This document shows, one piece after another, positions 39,661 through 51,277 of a stretch of 64,000 nt of DNA (its first letter is position 1; every line of letters begins with the position of its first letter). The position numbers and the translations under genes were made by a program. The notes beneath the pieces are model-generated. The model worked only from the letters and a program-made list of their open reading frames with translations. It was not told the origin of the DNA and did no database searches. Source of the DNA: Limnoperna fortunei. Lineage: Eukaryota; Mollusca; Bivalvia; Mytilida; Modiolidae. The DNA lies in NCBI GenBank assembly GCA_944474755.1, contig OX104111.1:100234805-100298804 (forward strand), given 5' to 3'.

Positions 39661-40179
39661 TAAGCTTAGAATCAAATGTTATCCTTTGTTAGTTGGTGGA
39701 TCACATGACTAGATTAATAATCACGGTTTTTTGTTCTAGTGGAGTTCAAGCCAAAACATATATTCATAAACATCAATTTTGATATGCGCTCTAGCAAAAA
39801 CTACAAAACATCAGATAACCAATAACTACTTTTTATTATTCTGAAATTGTACACACAAAATTATTATTCTTATACTATTGATTTTCGTCTTAGTAACTGT
39901 AGTATTTTCGACTGATCTCGGCTAACATTTGATTTGTATCAATTTGTTCCTGTAATTTATATGTTTCGGATTCGAGTAATATTGATTCATTCCACGGTCA
40001 TTGAAAACAATATATTTGACTATATCATTAAGTAGCAAAATGTAAATAAAATTCTTAATTTAATAATGTCTTTCTTCAATATAATTCACTAACAGAGGTT
40101 GAATCCAGAATATATGTCTTGATTTTACGATTAAGTGATTTTTGCCCTTCTTATACATTTTTCCAAATATGTCATTGTG

Positions 40180-40870
40180 TCTCTCAAACGAAGACATATT
40201 GTTTTTGTTATGTCTCCCGAAGCTTTGGGTGAAAGAAACGAAGTTTTGGGAGACATATGGTTTTTGTCCGGTTTCTTATTATTCTTCTTCTTCTTTCTTA
40301 ATTTTTCTTTTTTTCTCTTTTCTTCTTTCCGTTCAATCTTGTCCGCACATTTTCTCTGAGATGAAACTTTGGGAACATGTTAAGGGTGACCTGAAATTTT
40401 GCAATCCACTGTTGGAGTTTTTCAAAATGACCGCCGTTTAAAAAAATGTAAACGTCATCCAATTTCGACGAAATTTGGTTCACAGGTAGATTATGGTACC
40501 CTGAGTGTGCCACTACTTTTAAATTTTTTGTCCGACTTTGGGTTTTAAAATGGCGGCCGTTGTCAGATCTCAGTAATGGCCAGAGCAATTTCAATTAATT
40601 GGTATACTGATACAGCTATAACTATCCTAAGCAGTTTTGCCAGAATAAATTGGACGCAAACGACACCATTTTGTGTTGGTTTCACAACACTACCCCCCCC
40701 CCCCCCAAACGTCAACTTAGTCCGATTGAAACGAAATTTGATATGTAGGTAGATTTTAATGCACAAACTGAAAATATCATGTCTATTTGGGAGTTTTCAA
40801 CATGCACGAGAATATTGCGGCAATTGGGGTTCGTTTGGGAAATATTCTGTGTTGTAATCCCAACACAATC
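40180..40870 (+). repeat. Dispersed repeat cluster with small hairpins
   Basis: Contains the inverted pair ATGTCTCCC (40210-40218) and GGGAGACAT (40248-40256), then a T/C-rich stretch, then AAATGGCGGCCGTTGTCAG. I recall similar sequence as widespread in bivalve genomes. Further on are two short hairpins, TGTGTTG...CAACAC (40671-40690) and TGTGTTG...CAACACA (40849-40868). Short frames on both strands here are not gene-like. The element type (MITE or other) is not settled. Confidence 0.5.
40693..40706 (+). repeat. Poly-C tract
   Basis: Fourteen consecutive C residues, inside the dispersed repeat cluster. Confidence 0.95.
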
Positions 40871-41256
40871 AGCACTAGTTATTATTTCTGTTTCTCTTGG
40901 TTCAACGGAGAAGATTTCAGCTTTCTCATGTTACGACTTTAAAATAATATTTCTTCTCGTTTTTACATCAAGATATACATGTTTTACATATAGATACCAG
41001 TTTAAATTTACAGAACAATTCATAACTGCTAAAATTTCAAGCGACATATTCGTGAAAGAAAGCAAGCATATTCGTTTTATTACAGAAATGACACAAAGAC
41101 GAACAAAATAAAACCAAAGGGGTAATGACCCGAAACCCCACCCAACCAAAAAAAAAAACGGAAAAAAAAAACAAACAAACAAAGAAGAACTAAAAAAACA
41201 CAGGGAGTTTACATAGATGACCTAGGCGAGCAAGCTTTTCCTGCCTGTTACTAAAT

Positions 41257-41340
41257 TGTTTGTTTAATTGGGATTTAGCGATACTTCAGCTACTTCATGG
41301 CGACCAGTTTGTATTACAGGAGGAAGATGGAGTACCTGGT
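41257..41340 (-). mobile_element. Old SINE 3' fragment
   Basis: On the minus strand this matches the SINE 3' half: TGGCGACCAGTTTGTATTAC followed by AGGAGGAAGATGGAGTACC corresponds to TGGCGTCCAGTTTTTATTGG and the following GGAGGAAGCCGGAGTACC of better copies, with TTTAGCG and TTCAGC in the right places. Heavily diverged, no target-site duplication seen. Confidence 0.7.
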
Positions 41341-43630
41341 TTAAGCATCTAGAAGTACTTATCGTCTTTTCAATTAAGAAGTGAAAACTAAGAAGAAAAA
41401 AAACGATCTATGGATAGATCCTCCAGTGCCATATTAAAGGTCTATGAAAAGGTTCTTTTTTCTTTATTATGACTTGATGAATTCATGCTTATACGAGTAC
41501 AATACAGGTCAGAGATTAGAGGAGGACAATTGTACTCACTGGATTGCTCCAAACATGACAGACAATGTTGAAAAATTAAATATATATATGTTTAAACTTG
41601 TTTAAAGCAATAGATAGAGATTTTAAAGTCTGAGAACGTTTGAACGTTGTGTTAGAATCATTTGAATTGTAGAATGTTTTGTGTAAATGCGTCACGTGAA
41701 ATGCGTAGATGGACGTTTTCTGTCACTTTACTATGATGTGTTCATTATCAGTGCCCAAAACAGCACAACAGTTTCATTTAGATATTTATAAGTTATGTAA
41801 TTAGTTATTTAATATATACGCCATATTATATATGTTATTACCTGAATGAGTTTCTCATATTTAATCAAACATCTGACGTCTTGATTATCTGTATAATCTC
41901 CGCTCGGATTCATATCACTTTGAAACATGATATGACAGAAATCTGAAATAGGAGGAGAGTTTTATGTAATTGTCATCAAGATCTTTGGTGTAGTAAGAGT
42001 TCATCATTAAATCAATAACTGTTGTATTAGTTCATTTGAGTAGTAAGATAAGTAATGACATGGTTCCGGAAATTAGCGGTAATTTCGTTTAAATAAATTT
42101 CTTTTATATTTTGAAATGAACAATTTGAATTACAAAGTAAAAGTGGTTATAAAAATTATTACCCGTGGAAGAAATTTATAAATTGTAAATTGGAAACAAA
42201 TCCTATTGAAGTTCGAAAGTCCCTGAAGTTGTGAGAAAATAATGTCCGAGGCATGCTTTTCATTTTCTGTTGAATTCAATTGTTCTTGTCATAAGGGTCT
42301 TAAAACAGATTTTATAGGAATGTAAGAGCAAAAAGAATAGGTTTAACGCAAACACAGAAACGGTTGCATTATCATTAACAATTTCTATCACAAAATGTGA
42401 AGGTTGAAAACAAAACCGTTTTTATGTAGATACTAATTTAAAATTTTACTATTTGTTTTATAATGAACAGATCAACGCAACGAAAGAAATAAAGGTTAAT
42501 ATATTGTCATAAACAGAACTTGGATCGTATGCCGCGTTGTAATATATATTAAAACAAAGAAAAAAATATATAAGACCAGCATTATACGATTTTAATGAAA
42601 ATTATACTCCATAATGACGACAGGGACTTCCAATCAATGTTGAAACACTGCATTTATTGCACCTTAAGAAACAAATAAAATATATGAAATATTGATTTTC
42701 AGATTAGCAAAAACTAATCTTCTGAGAAACAGATGTTTCCATGTTTAATCACGTGACCATTCACAGGATTTGAATTTCAATGGATATTGTTTGTAACATA
42801 ATTCCGTAAGTCTGGCAACTCTAGGGAGTCTTATATTACAGAATGCTTGACTGGGAATATATTTTTTCTCTGTAATGTTTCATTAAGCGAACTAAATACA
42901 ATAAAAAAATCATAAATAGTTTTTCCTAAATGTTTTTTAAAAAGGAAAACGTTAACCGTCGCAGTCGCAAAAAAAATCATTGGTACATATCGTTTATGAC
43001 AAAACAGAAATAAAACACTATCTGCCGCAGGCGCAAACATTCATTAGTAGTGTTTGTCGATGGCAACACAAAAACGGAACAATTTATCTGAAGTAATGAC
43101 TACATGGCTAGAATTCATACTAATCTGTATTTTTATTGTATTTTAATATATTTTAATGTATTTATTTCTGGCAACGCAATTTTATTTTATAAAAAGAACT
43201 TCATTAACTAAATCTCTTAATCAAACAATGCAGTTCACGGTACCTCCAGTGTTAGATTGATTTGCTTTGATCTATCTTACACATTCTCGTGAGTCAAATA
43301 AAAAATTCGTACACAAACATCTAATATGAAAATAACCTCAGTATGAACAAAAATACCAGTTTATTTTCAGTGTATATGTGTTTATATTGTGACTCGGAAC
43401 AGTCTGAAATAAATAAGGATGCATAGTTATAATGTTTCTGTGACTTCCATTAGAATTTACAATCATATTTCCGTTAATTGTTTACCACGAGATATGCATT
43501 AAATTGTAGCAAACAATAATAAAAAGATTGGTACATACATGTAATACTAAAACAACCGTCGAACAACGGTGACATTTGCTAAAATCTACATAATCACGCT
43601 AAGTTCCGCTTTCAGATATTAAACGCTGAT
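41341..43630. other. AT-rich interval, no gene recognised
   Basis: I see no coding region, tandem array or recognisable transposon. Short frames such as minus 42831-43040 lack any family signature. Confidence 0.5.
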
Positions 43631-43708
43631 CGCCGGTTTCTCCCACTTTCCTCCCGTAATTAAACTAGACGCCATGATATAGCTGAAAATTGCTGAAAGT
43701 GGCCTGAA
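43631..43708 (+). mobile_element. Old SINE 3' fragment
   Basis: GCCGGTTTCTCC, CTTTCCTCCCGTAATTAAAC, GACGCCATGATATAGCTGAA and TTGCTGAAAGTGG follow the order of the SINE 3' half with substitutions and small deletions. No target-site duplication seen. Confidence 0.8.
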
Positions 43709-44961
43709 ACCATATAAAACGAATATCAGATAAATGTCAAACGAATAGTGAATTCGTCCCCAACTTAACACTTTACCAGATATATGACATTTTAGCTCGT
43801 TTGTACCAGATTGTACTATTATCTTCCAAAGTATCTTTGCAAGCCAAGGGTTACCACCTGACACGCTCAAGAAAAATGTATCTTCATTGTAAATCATATC
43901 TATTCAGAGTTGCAAATTAAAGATACCAGTGATATAAATAATATAGATTTATAATTTAAAATTTTGGAAATTTACAAACTATGAAAATGTTATTTTTGCT
44001 ATCATGATCTTTCCCTTCTACTGTAACAACAGTCCTTCGTTGCCATGGACTATTTCTCAATAATTGTATGTACTTTACTCTAAGTTGTTGAGTTTGGTAG
44101 TTTTAGTGTTGGACTATGAAAAAACAAAGGGCCAAGGCAGTGTCATTAAGATTCAATTAAATTTAGAAGGTTCCGAGTTTCTAGTTTTAATTTTACAGCA
44201 ATCACTAAATTTTTCTGATGTTCGAAAAACAAAAAATAATTAACAATTTAATAAATTCATCAAAGCCGAATCAGTGCAGATGTAATGAATTCGATATCTT
44301 GATAGAAATCCCTTACAGCAGTCTGTTTTAAGTACCAAATGGATCTTAATTTCCTCGTGTGCCATGTTATTGACTATGCGAACACGTGTAGTTGATATTT
44401 CAATAACAAAATGTATTTATACAGCTAAGCTAGCACTAGCTTAGAGTAATGACAATCACAAAATCGAAAGTTTCATGTAAAATATTTATGAATCTTTTAT
44501 CATCAAATACCCTCGAGTAACGTCTTCAGTTCTACCTATATTTGTAAATGAGGTGATCGCATTTGTCATTAAGTAGTTTCCAAAACTCCAAAGTAATTAT
44601 AAACCTGTAAATGTGTTGATTCTATGGGTATAGGATAACTTTTAAGATGGTCGCATTCCAACACTTGAAACTAAAGTAACAAATTAAAATAGTTGAAACA
44701 TACAAATATTTTCTTACAATTTAAAACATAACAGTAAGTGTTATAACGTCATAATTGCCAGCTGTTCTGATTACGTTTATAAAAATTCAATTAAAGTCTG
44801 ATATTTTTTTTTCAAACTTTTGTTTTTCCGTGACAAATTTACGAATCACGTACGATTTACGATTTACAAATGTCTTCAGCAAGAAAATACAATTTAAAAC
44901 AGATTCCTAATAGGTAATAAAAACACGATATGAAATAAAATATAAAATCGTCATATGTCGA
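43709..44961. other. AT-rich interval with one short palindrome
   Basis: No gene seen. At 44425-44444 CTAAGCTAG and CTAGCTTAG form a perfect 9 bp inverted repeat with a 2-base spacer. Confidence 0.5.
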
Positions 44962-45024
44962 AGAGTGGGTATGGAGTACCTCTCATTTATGTTGTAAATG
45001 GGATATGTAATCCATACCCACTCT
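44962..45024. repeat. Perfect 14-bp inverted repeat
   Basis: AGAGTGGGTATGGA (44962-44975) is exactly reverse-complementary to TCCATACCCACTCT (45011-45024), with a 35 bp spacer that itself contains CATTTA...TAAATG. It could be a small fold-back element or a chance hairpin; GC content is higher than the surroundings. Confidence 0.85.
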
Positions 45025-45181
45025 ATGTAAAAAATCAAAGAACGTTTTGAGAAGTGAAAGAGCAAACAATTCTTTATTTTTTGAAGACACATTCATTCTG
45101 TTAACGCCTCTAAAGATTGAAATTATGGACGAGATCGCCATAGCATTGAAACAAGAAAATGTGTTAATTCTTATCTGAACC

Positions 45182-45425
45182 GGGGCCTCGGTGGCCGAGT
45201 AGTTAAGGTAGTTCGTCTACTATTGATCACGTGGTCTGTCAACACTGAGATTGCGGCAGGCAGGACGTACTCGACTCCAATCTTAATTGACAAGGATTGC
45301 CAGCTTTACTACCGCAGGTCGGGGGTTCTCCCCAGGTACTTCGGCTTCCTCCCCCAATAAAAACTGGACGCCACGATATAGCTGAAAAATTGCTGAAAGT
45401 GGCGTTAAAACACCATTCAAACAAA
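45182..45425 (+). mobile_element. Full-length tRNA-headed SINE
   Basis: This is the best copy of the SINE family, 244 bp, flanked by a near-perfect 12 bp target-site duplication (CTTATCTGAACC at 45170-45181, CTTATCCGAACC at 45426-45437). The head carries an A-box-like TGGCCGAGTAG (45192-45202) followed by TTAAGG, and a B-box-like GTACTCGACTCC (45267-45278), the internal RNA polymerase III promoter arrangement. TGGCCGAGTGGTTAAGG is typical of serine or leucine tRNAs, which is the likely origin. The body has CTACCGCAGGTCGGGGG, CTCCCCCAATAAAAACTGGA, ATATAGCTGAAAAATTGCTG and GGCGTTAAAACACC, and a short CAAA tail. It codes for no protein and must borrow a LINE's enzymes to move. Confidence 0.92.
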
Positions 45426-45497
45426 CTTATCCGAACCAGTCATTAACATCAAAACTATATAAACACACATACAATAAATTTGTATTCAAACTCGTCG

Positions 45498-45635
45498 CCA
45501 GTCTTCCTACCGCAGGTCGGGGGTTTTCTCCGGGTACTCCGGCTTCCTCCCCCAATAAAAACTGGACCCCATGATATAGCTGAAAAATTGCTGAAAGTGG
45601 CGTTAAACACTATCAAACAAACTAACTAACAAACA
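45498..45635 (+). mobile_element. 5'-truncated SINE copy
   Basis: Starts CCAGTCTTCCTACCGCAGG and runs to a CAAAC-rich tail. It lacks the tRNA head. It is flanked by a perfect 12 bp target-site duplication, TCAAACTCGTCG (45486-45497 and 45636-45647). It lies only 60 bp downstream of the full-length copy. Confidence 0.92.
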
Positions 45636-45647
45636 TCAAACTCGTCG

Positions 45648-46636
45648 TATACTGAACACAGTTTTAGAAGACAACAGTACCGTTTGTTTTGACATGTCAA
45701 AATGTTACACAAGATAAACGTACAAATGTATTAGTTCTACACAACAACCCGATAAAAAAGAAAACGAGACACATTAATATTGAAAAAAAATCCAATCATG
45801 ACTAACTAGCCACCTCGGCAACTTTAAACAGAAGTCACATGTCAAATTACTATAGAATGATGAACAATTTGTGGTCACCTTTTGGGTTTATTTCTTTGTG
45901 TCTTGTATTTATTTCCGATTCATTTCTGCATGTTATTATCAAGATATCAAACAGTATACCATCTCAAAGAATATTTATTGACAATGAACACCTGTGGTCT
46001 AATGTTGAAATTAAAGTCGTGTCTACTGCTTTAATCAAATATAGTTAAATTAGCTCAGACTTAACTGCTACAATTAACATCAAGAATGGAAACCAAAGAC
46101 AAATGATTAAATTATGAAGTAAATTCAGAGTTGATAATAAAGAATTGTGTACAGTAATTACTGAATGGCTGTCTCATTATTCCACAGAGAAGTGTTAAGG
46201 AAATGTTGACCGATAAATGTATATATTTCACATTGTGAAAAATTTAGCATTGGTTTAGCATCTGTTTACGTTTTATATGAAAGTAGCATAATATACAAGG
46301 TAGAAGCTGTGTTCGACCAGAATAAGTTGGAGTGTTTGAGATGCAATGAGACGTTAGTGGACATGTTTATTCCGATCGTTGTTAAAGAAGGAATTAACAT
46401 ACGCTTTAAGTGTCAGGTATCTCGCGCGAATTTAGGCTTTGTTAGTCGACAGCATGATACAAGCAATATCGACCTGTACAACGCAGTGTCTTGTCGTTAA
46501 ATTATAGAACAAAAAGCTCGAATGGACACATAAACACGACAATAAAACATTCTGGGGCTATGTCATTGAAGCTGTTTTGGACTCAAACGTGTACAAAGAC
46601 CATCTTGGGACAAATCTGTGTCATAAGTCGTAACTT
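45648..46636. other. Interval without a recognised gene
   Basis: A plus-strand frame is open from about 46210 to 46500 (97 codons, no upstream ATG) and contains CLRCNETLVDMFIPIVVKEG. I recognise no domain. It has no clear splice acceptor, and its length is not decisive. Confidence 0.4.
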
Positions 46637-48100
46637 AAAATAAGGCGTTCTTGTTAAGATTCAACAAGAAGCAGTAATTGTATTAGTTTATTGAAAGAGG
46701 GATAATAAGGTTACAAAAAGAAAACAACCTTTCAACCAAAACAAAGATTTCTTTCAGTCATAATCTGGCCATGTTTTCGAAACTAACCTAAAATAAGTCT
46801 TACACGTGTCTTATGACATAATTTAGGACTGACTTAGGAAGTCTTAGAACGTGTCTTAGACTGCACACCAAAGGTATTCTAAGATCATCCTAGCAAAGAT
46901 GTCCTAACCCTGTCTTAAGTATTCTCCTAAGAAACAGAATTTATAAATGTGTGATTAATTAAGATATTTATAAAGTCACCCAAATTTTGTGTGGATTGCA
47001 CTTACAAAAAGTAAATTACCGTTTGATAAATATAATGTCTGTTGTATACCAAATAATTTGGCGCAAGTTTATAGCTAATAAAAACCAGGGACCATGTTTT
47101 CAAAACTATCATAAAATAGGTCTTTCTGTCATGTTTTAGGACATAATTTAGGACTGACTTAGGATAGTCTTAGGACGTGTCTTAGACCTCACACCGAATA
47201 TTTTAATTAATTAAGAACTTTGTAAAGTCATCAAAATTTCTATGTGGACTGCACTTTAAAAAGTAAATTAACGTTTTATAAACATGTATGAATAAATATA
47301 TAATTAAATGTTATTTAAATAAATTGTTATAAATTAAAACGAGAAATGCCTCTGTTATGTGCATTTCAACGTGATATAATTTTACATGATTTTATAATTG
47401 AACAAACCCAGTTCGAATGCAAGGACTCTTCTTTGTTTTGGTTTGGTTCTAAGGTTAATTTCGTGCTGTAACCTTACCATTTGTATATAAATAAGGCAAA
47501 CATTTAATTTGTCACTAAAATTATTACAACGGTAAGAAAAGGAGTCCAAATAGTACAAATTTTGTTAAAAAATTATGTTGGTATTATTTAGCAAACTGTC
47601 TAATAGTATATTAAAATTTAAAACTGAGAAATGTAAAAAAAATAATTAAAAATTTAAATTAGGACCGACTTAAGACCATCTTAAGACACTTATTTTGTTG
47701 TCCTAAAGTTAGGATAAAAATTAGGACTTGTCCTAACTTGCGACATCTTCGGTGACACGACTTGGTCTTAGGACATGTCTTAGTCATTAGACATCTTTGA
47801 AAAAATGACCTCTGGGGGCATGTTGTTTTAGGTACTTTTGTTTAAATTAATTACACATTTATTAATTTTGTACGTCTTGGGACATACTTAAGACAGATTT
47901 ATGGCATCTTTGCTATGATGGTCTTAAGGATACACGTCCTAAGACTGTCTCGAGTCGGTCCTAAATTATGTCCTAAGATATGTCATATATATTACAGATC
48001 TTAGGATGTTTCAATGACACAGACCCTGATGACTTAAAAAGAGGTGTTCTTGTTAAGATTCATACAAAGGAAGAAATGATTGTATTAGTTCATTGAACGG
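46637..48100. repeat. Diverged direct repeats flanking an inverted-repeat cluster
   Basis: GCGTTCTTGTTAAGATTCA at about 46650 recurs as GTGTTCTTGTTAAGATTCA at about 48043, each followed after a short gap by ATTGTATTAGTT and ATTGAA. The pair flanks the inverted-repeat cluster. Confidence 0.75.
46767..48027. mobile_element. Inverted-repeat element or cluster
   Basis: The left arm (46767-46932) and right arm (47872-48027, reverse complement) share ACATAATTTAGGAC, GACT, AGTCTTAG, ACGTGT, AGCAAAGATG and CTGTCTTAAGTAT in the same order, about 150 bp of imperfect inverted repeat. A second copy of the left arm plus its downstream flank lies at about 47091-47285, offset 325 bp, and a related inverted segment rich in CTTAGGACATGTCTTAG lies at 47655-47815. 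No transposase frame is visible, so this is a non-autonomous or decayed element, or several nested copies of one family. Confidence 0.7.
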
Positions 48101-49693
48101 AAAATAATACAGTAATAAATTTAATCCTGTGCATTTTCGTTAGAAAGGCTGAACATAAAACAACTGTATATATCTAAAGATATAAACAAATTATTTTAAA
48201 GTTAAATATTAAAATCATTTAACAAACATTACGTGTAATCGACCATATAGTACGGTTCATATTCAACTGTAGCAAAAAAAGAGAAGTGGTTATGTTTGTA
48301 GTTTATATATAGAATGTGTGATTAGATGTTTACATATGCGCACTAAATCTGTTTCTTCTTTAATACTAGTATTTTATCTAAATTTGCCTGTCACTGTTTT
48401 TTTATGTTTGACATTTACGATATTTTACATCAAATTAAAAAAAAATCCAGTTGTTTTAAAGAATTATATAGATATGTCATCTAAATTTAAACTACATTAT
48501 TATTTCAGGGGGTAGTAGTGGGGAGTGTCTTTCGTGATCCGTGACTGGAGATTTCGGTTCGTATTCACTGTGATTTGTGATTGGTGTAAAACATTAAGAT
48601 TTTTCTTTTTCTGTGACATGTGGCATTCAATGGTTATTTTTATTGAATCGTAAAGAAGACCATTCTTTTCATCCTTGAATATCGTATAGAAATACACAGA
48701 GCAGCGTTACGACTAATTATGGTTTATCCATATTATGCATATTTCTATATTTGCTTTGGAGTCAGCTGTTTCTGTATCTCGATCATTGAAGTAACACGAT
48801 GAAGGTAAAATATTGCCTGAAGTTTATTAGAATCTGATCGAAAACGATGTATCCTTAATTACTCCAATTGTTATCACCTGAAATGTTCTGTAAATTGTTC
48901 TCAATGGTAGAATCTTAAAAAAAATAATTCCTAAATAATTATTTATAGAAAATGTATTTTATTTTTTACAAATTGTCATGATCTACAGTCTCGATAGGTA
49001 AGGTTTGTGGTGTGTTTTCCAGTTAAAATGTGACAAATATAGGAAAATATGACAAGAATTCTAATTTAAAAGGTTATAAACAAATATAATAGAAACTTTC
49101 AAGTGTAACAACAAAAACTAATCACTTTACATACACAAAATTTGAGTTAAAAGTTAAAAGCGCGAAATTTTAGTTAAATGTTAAAAGTTGAAAACCAAAA
49201 TATAACACAAACTCAATATAAAATCAAAACTGTCACCATCTATATTTTATAAAATATCAACCACTCAATAATTAATAGTTTATTAACATACAAGAATTAG
49301 TAACTATGGGTTTATATTTAAATATAACAACTTAGATAATAAACCAGTTAGCAGTTCAACAATAAGAAATACAAATTTCGGTTCACGTTTTTTTTTCCGT
49401 TTTTGTTTTGGTAAATAGGGAACAGGGCAGATGTTTCTGGGTAATAGAGTTAAAATCAATGCGCTCTCCTTTTAGAGTAAACTTGTTAATAATGGGACAT
49501 AATTGAGTGGAATTTTCTTTTGATTGATTCATTACCTATGAGCACAAGGTGCACACCATTTCAAATGGATACAGTTTATCAACATAGCCTTTTCCAAGTG
49601 CATCTTCAAAGACGAAAAAGAAATTTCTTCAATAAAGATCGTTTCCCGTTATTTTAGCTTCAATAATTTTTTATTTGCTTCATTACGAGCAAT
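48101..49693. other. AT-rich interval, no gene recognised
   Basis: Short frames (plus 48318-48515, minus 48500-48697) show no recognisable domain. Nothing else found apart from homopolymer-rich stretches. Confidence 0.5.
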
Positions 49694-49767
49694 AGGACTG
49701 AATTCTGCCGTTAATCCGACAAATCACAAAACTAACTTCGGATTATAACGGCAGTAAAATTCGGCCT
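49694..49767. repeat. Small fold-back element
   Basis: Left arm AGGACTGAATTCTGCCGTTA plus ATCCGA (49694-49719) pairs with right arm TCGGATTATAACGGCAGTAA plus AATTCGGCCT (49738-49767), with small mismatches and an 18 bp loop. A second, one-armed copy is at 35299-35329, which shows it is a dispersed family. Confidence 0.82.
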
Positions 49768-50509
49768 AATGTTAACACTAATTTAGCATTAAAATATTTG
49801 GTCAGATACCCAAGTCATAAAGAATTTGGATAACAAATTCAAGATTTCTTTCTGAAAATGGAAGATGTCTTAATATACCAAGATGAATTGTGGATGTAAT
49901 TTTTGTAAAAACAGAATTGGTCATGCGTTTCATGTTTTATTTTAGTGCGTAAACCCAGAAATTGTTGCTTTAAGAGACAGATAAGTTACTTTTTTTACTA
50001 AGTGAGAAATCCAAGTATTTAAAATGGGCAATTTATTGCTTTACAGCAACGCGAAATTTTATAAGCAACTTGATGTATTCATAGGAGAATTTATCAACTT
50101 ACCTGTATATTTAGACTATATTTACTCAATATTACATATTTCATACACTGTACACATGTTTATGTTATCATTGTTCTTATATGTATTTAATATGTATTTT
50201 TAACTCGTGCAGCACATGTTAATATACGATTAAACACTGTTTGTTAAGAAATAATCTATGTGTAAACTCCGGCGACTCACTCAAAAACTAAATAAAGTCC
50301 GAAGGACTTATAATTGTCATAAATGGTCGTTGCCTTTTTTTAAAGCTGCAAAAACAGTTACATAAAACCATCTAAACCTCAAAATGTACATCGGTTTGAA
50401 AGCGTATATAGGAATATACAAAACACAGTGCTATTTAAAGGAATCTCGGTTCTGTAGAAAAAAAACAACAAAGTGAAGCCAATCGGTGTTTCACACGGCG
50501 ATCCGTGTT

Positions 50510-50770
50510 CCGTGTTTCAGATGATTAGCCGATGTGTTCTTTGTTTGAGACGTTTCGCCGACGTGTTCGTTGTGTCAGACGGTCAATCGGATCACCTCGG
50601 TTATTTCCGCCTGAAGGAATGACCAAGAGGTGTTTCGATTGTCAGAACGGTTAGCCGACGTGTTCGGTGATTCAGACGGTAAGCCGACGTGTTCTGTGTT
50701 CTTCGGTGTTTTAGCCGAAGTGTTAGGTTTTTAGACGGTTAGCCAACGTGATTAGTTTTTAGACGTTTAT
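50510..50770 (+). repeat. Degenerate ~29-bp tandem array, CpG-containing
   Basis: Units follow GGTTAGCCGACGTGTTCGGTG then a TTTCAGAC-like end. Clear units begin near 50521, 50548, 50577, 50659, 50690 and 50740, with one expanded unit. Each good unit carries GCCGACGTG, which has two CpGs and contrasts with the CpG-poor surroundings. Confidence 0.75.
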
Positions 50771-51248
50771 GAGATGTGCTTCCTGTGGCTACAGAATGAA
50801 TGGTTCCAAAGTTAACAGATATATCACTGTCATCCCTTTCAACTTTACGACTTATGGGTACCTCAAAAGTTTAACATGCAAACGACAAAATTTAAAAAAA
50901 AAGCATTTTTATAGATCAAACATTATGAAAAGCTGTTTATTATTCACAAAAAAGTTTCAATGGACAAAATAGGACGATCAAACAAGCAAGGGTATTCCCT
51001 TCGAATTAGAACAATTGTCGTTGTCAAGCATATCTGTTCGTTGGAATAACAACACATAAATACATGCAGTATCTAAGCAAATCTTTCTTACTTTAATTGT
51101 TAAAGGTTATTCACGAATACTACGAAAAAAATAAGGATTTACAAAAAGCTATTACACGAGGGATGCCCTTTTAATGAAGTTTTTTTAAAAATAAAATATA
51201 CATTGTACAAAGTGTAGTATGAGGCATTATATGAACAAGGCAATCAAC
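50771..51248. other. Interval without a recognised gene
   Basis: A plus-strand frame (50769-50972) begins at the edge of the tandem array. It encodes no domain I know. Confidence 0.4.
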
Positions 51249-51277
51249 TAATAAATAAATAAATAAATAAATAAATA
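51249..51277 (+). repeat. (TAAA)n microsatellite
   Basis: About seven perfect AAAT/TAAA tetranucleotide units. Confidence 0.95.

Noticed and set aside
40135..40594. Overlapping frames on both strands rich in Phe/Ser or Lys
   Set aside because: They come from a T/C-rich tract inside a dispersed repeat.
43619..43897. 92-codon minus-strand frame
   Set aside because: It overlaps an old SINE fragment and shows no domain.
45182..45290. Functional serine or leucine tRNA gene
   Set aside because: It is the head of a SINE with target-site duplications, and B-box and stems are degenerate.
46210..46500. 97-codon open frame as a possible exon
   Set aside because: No clear splice acceptor in frame, no upstream ATG, no recognised domain.
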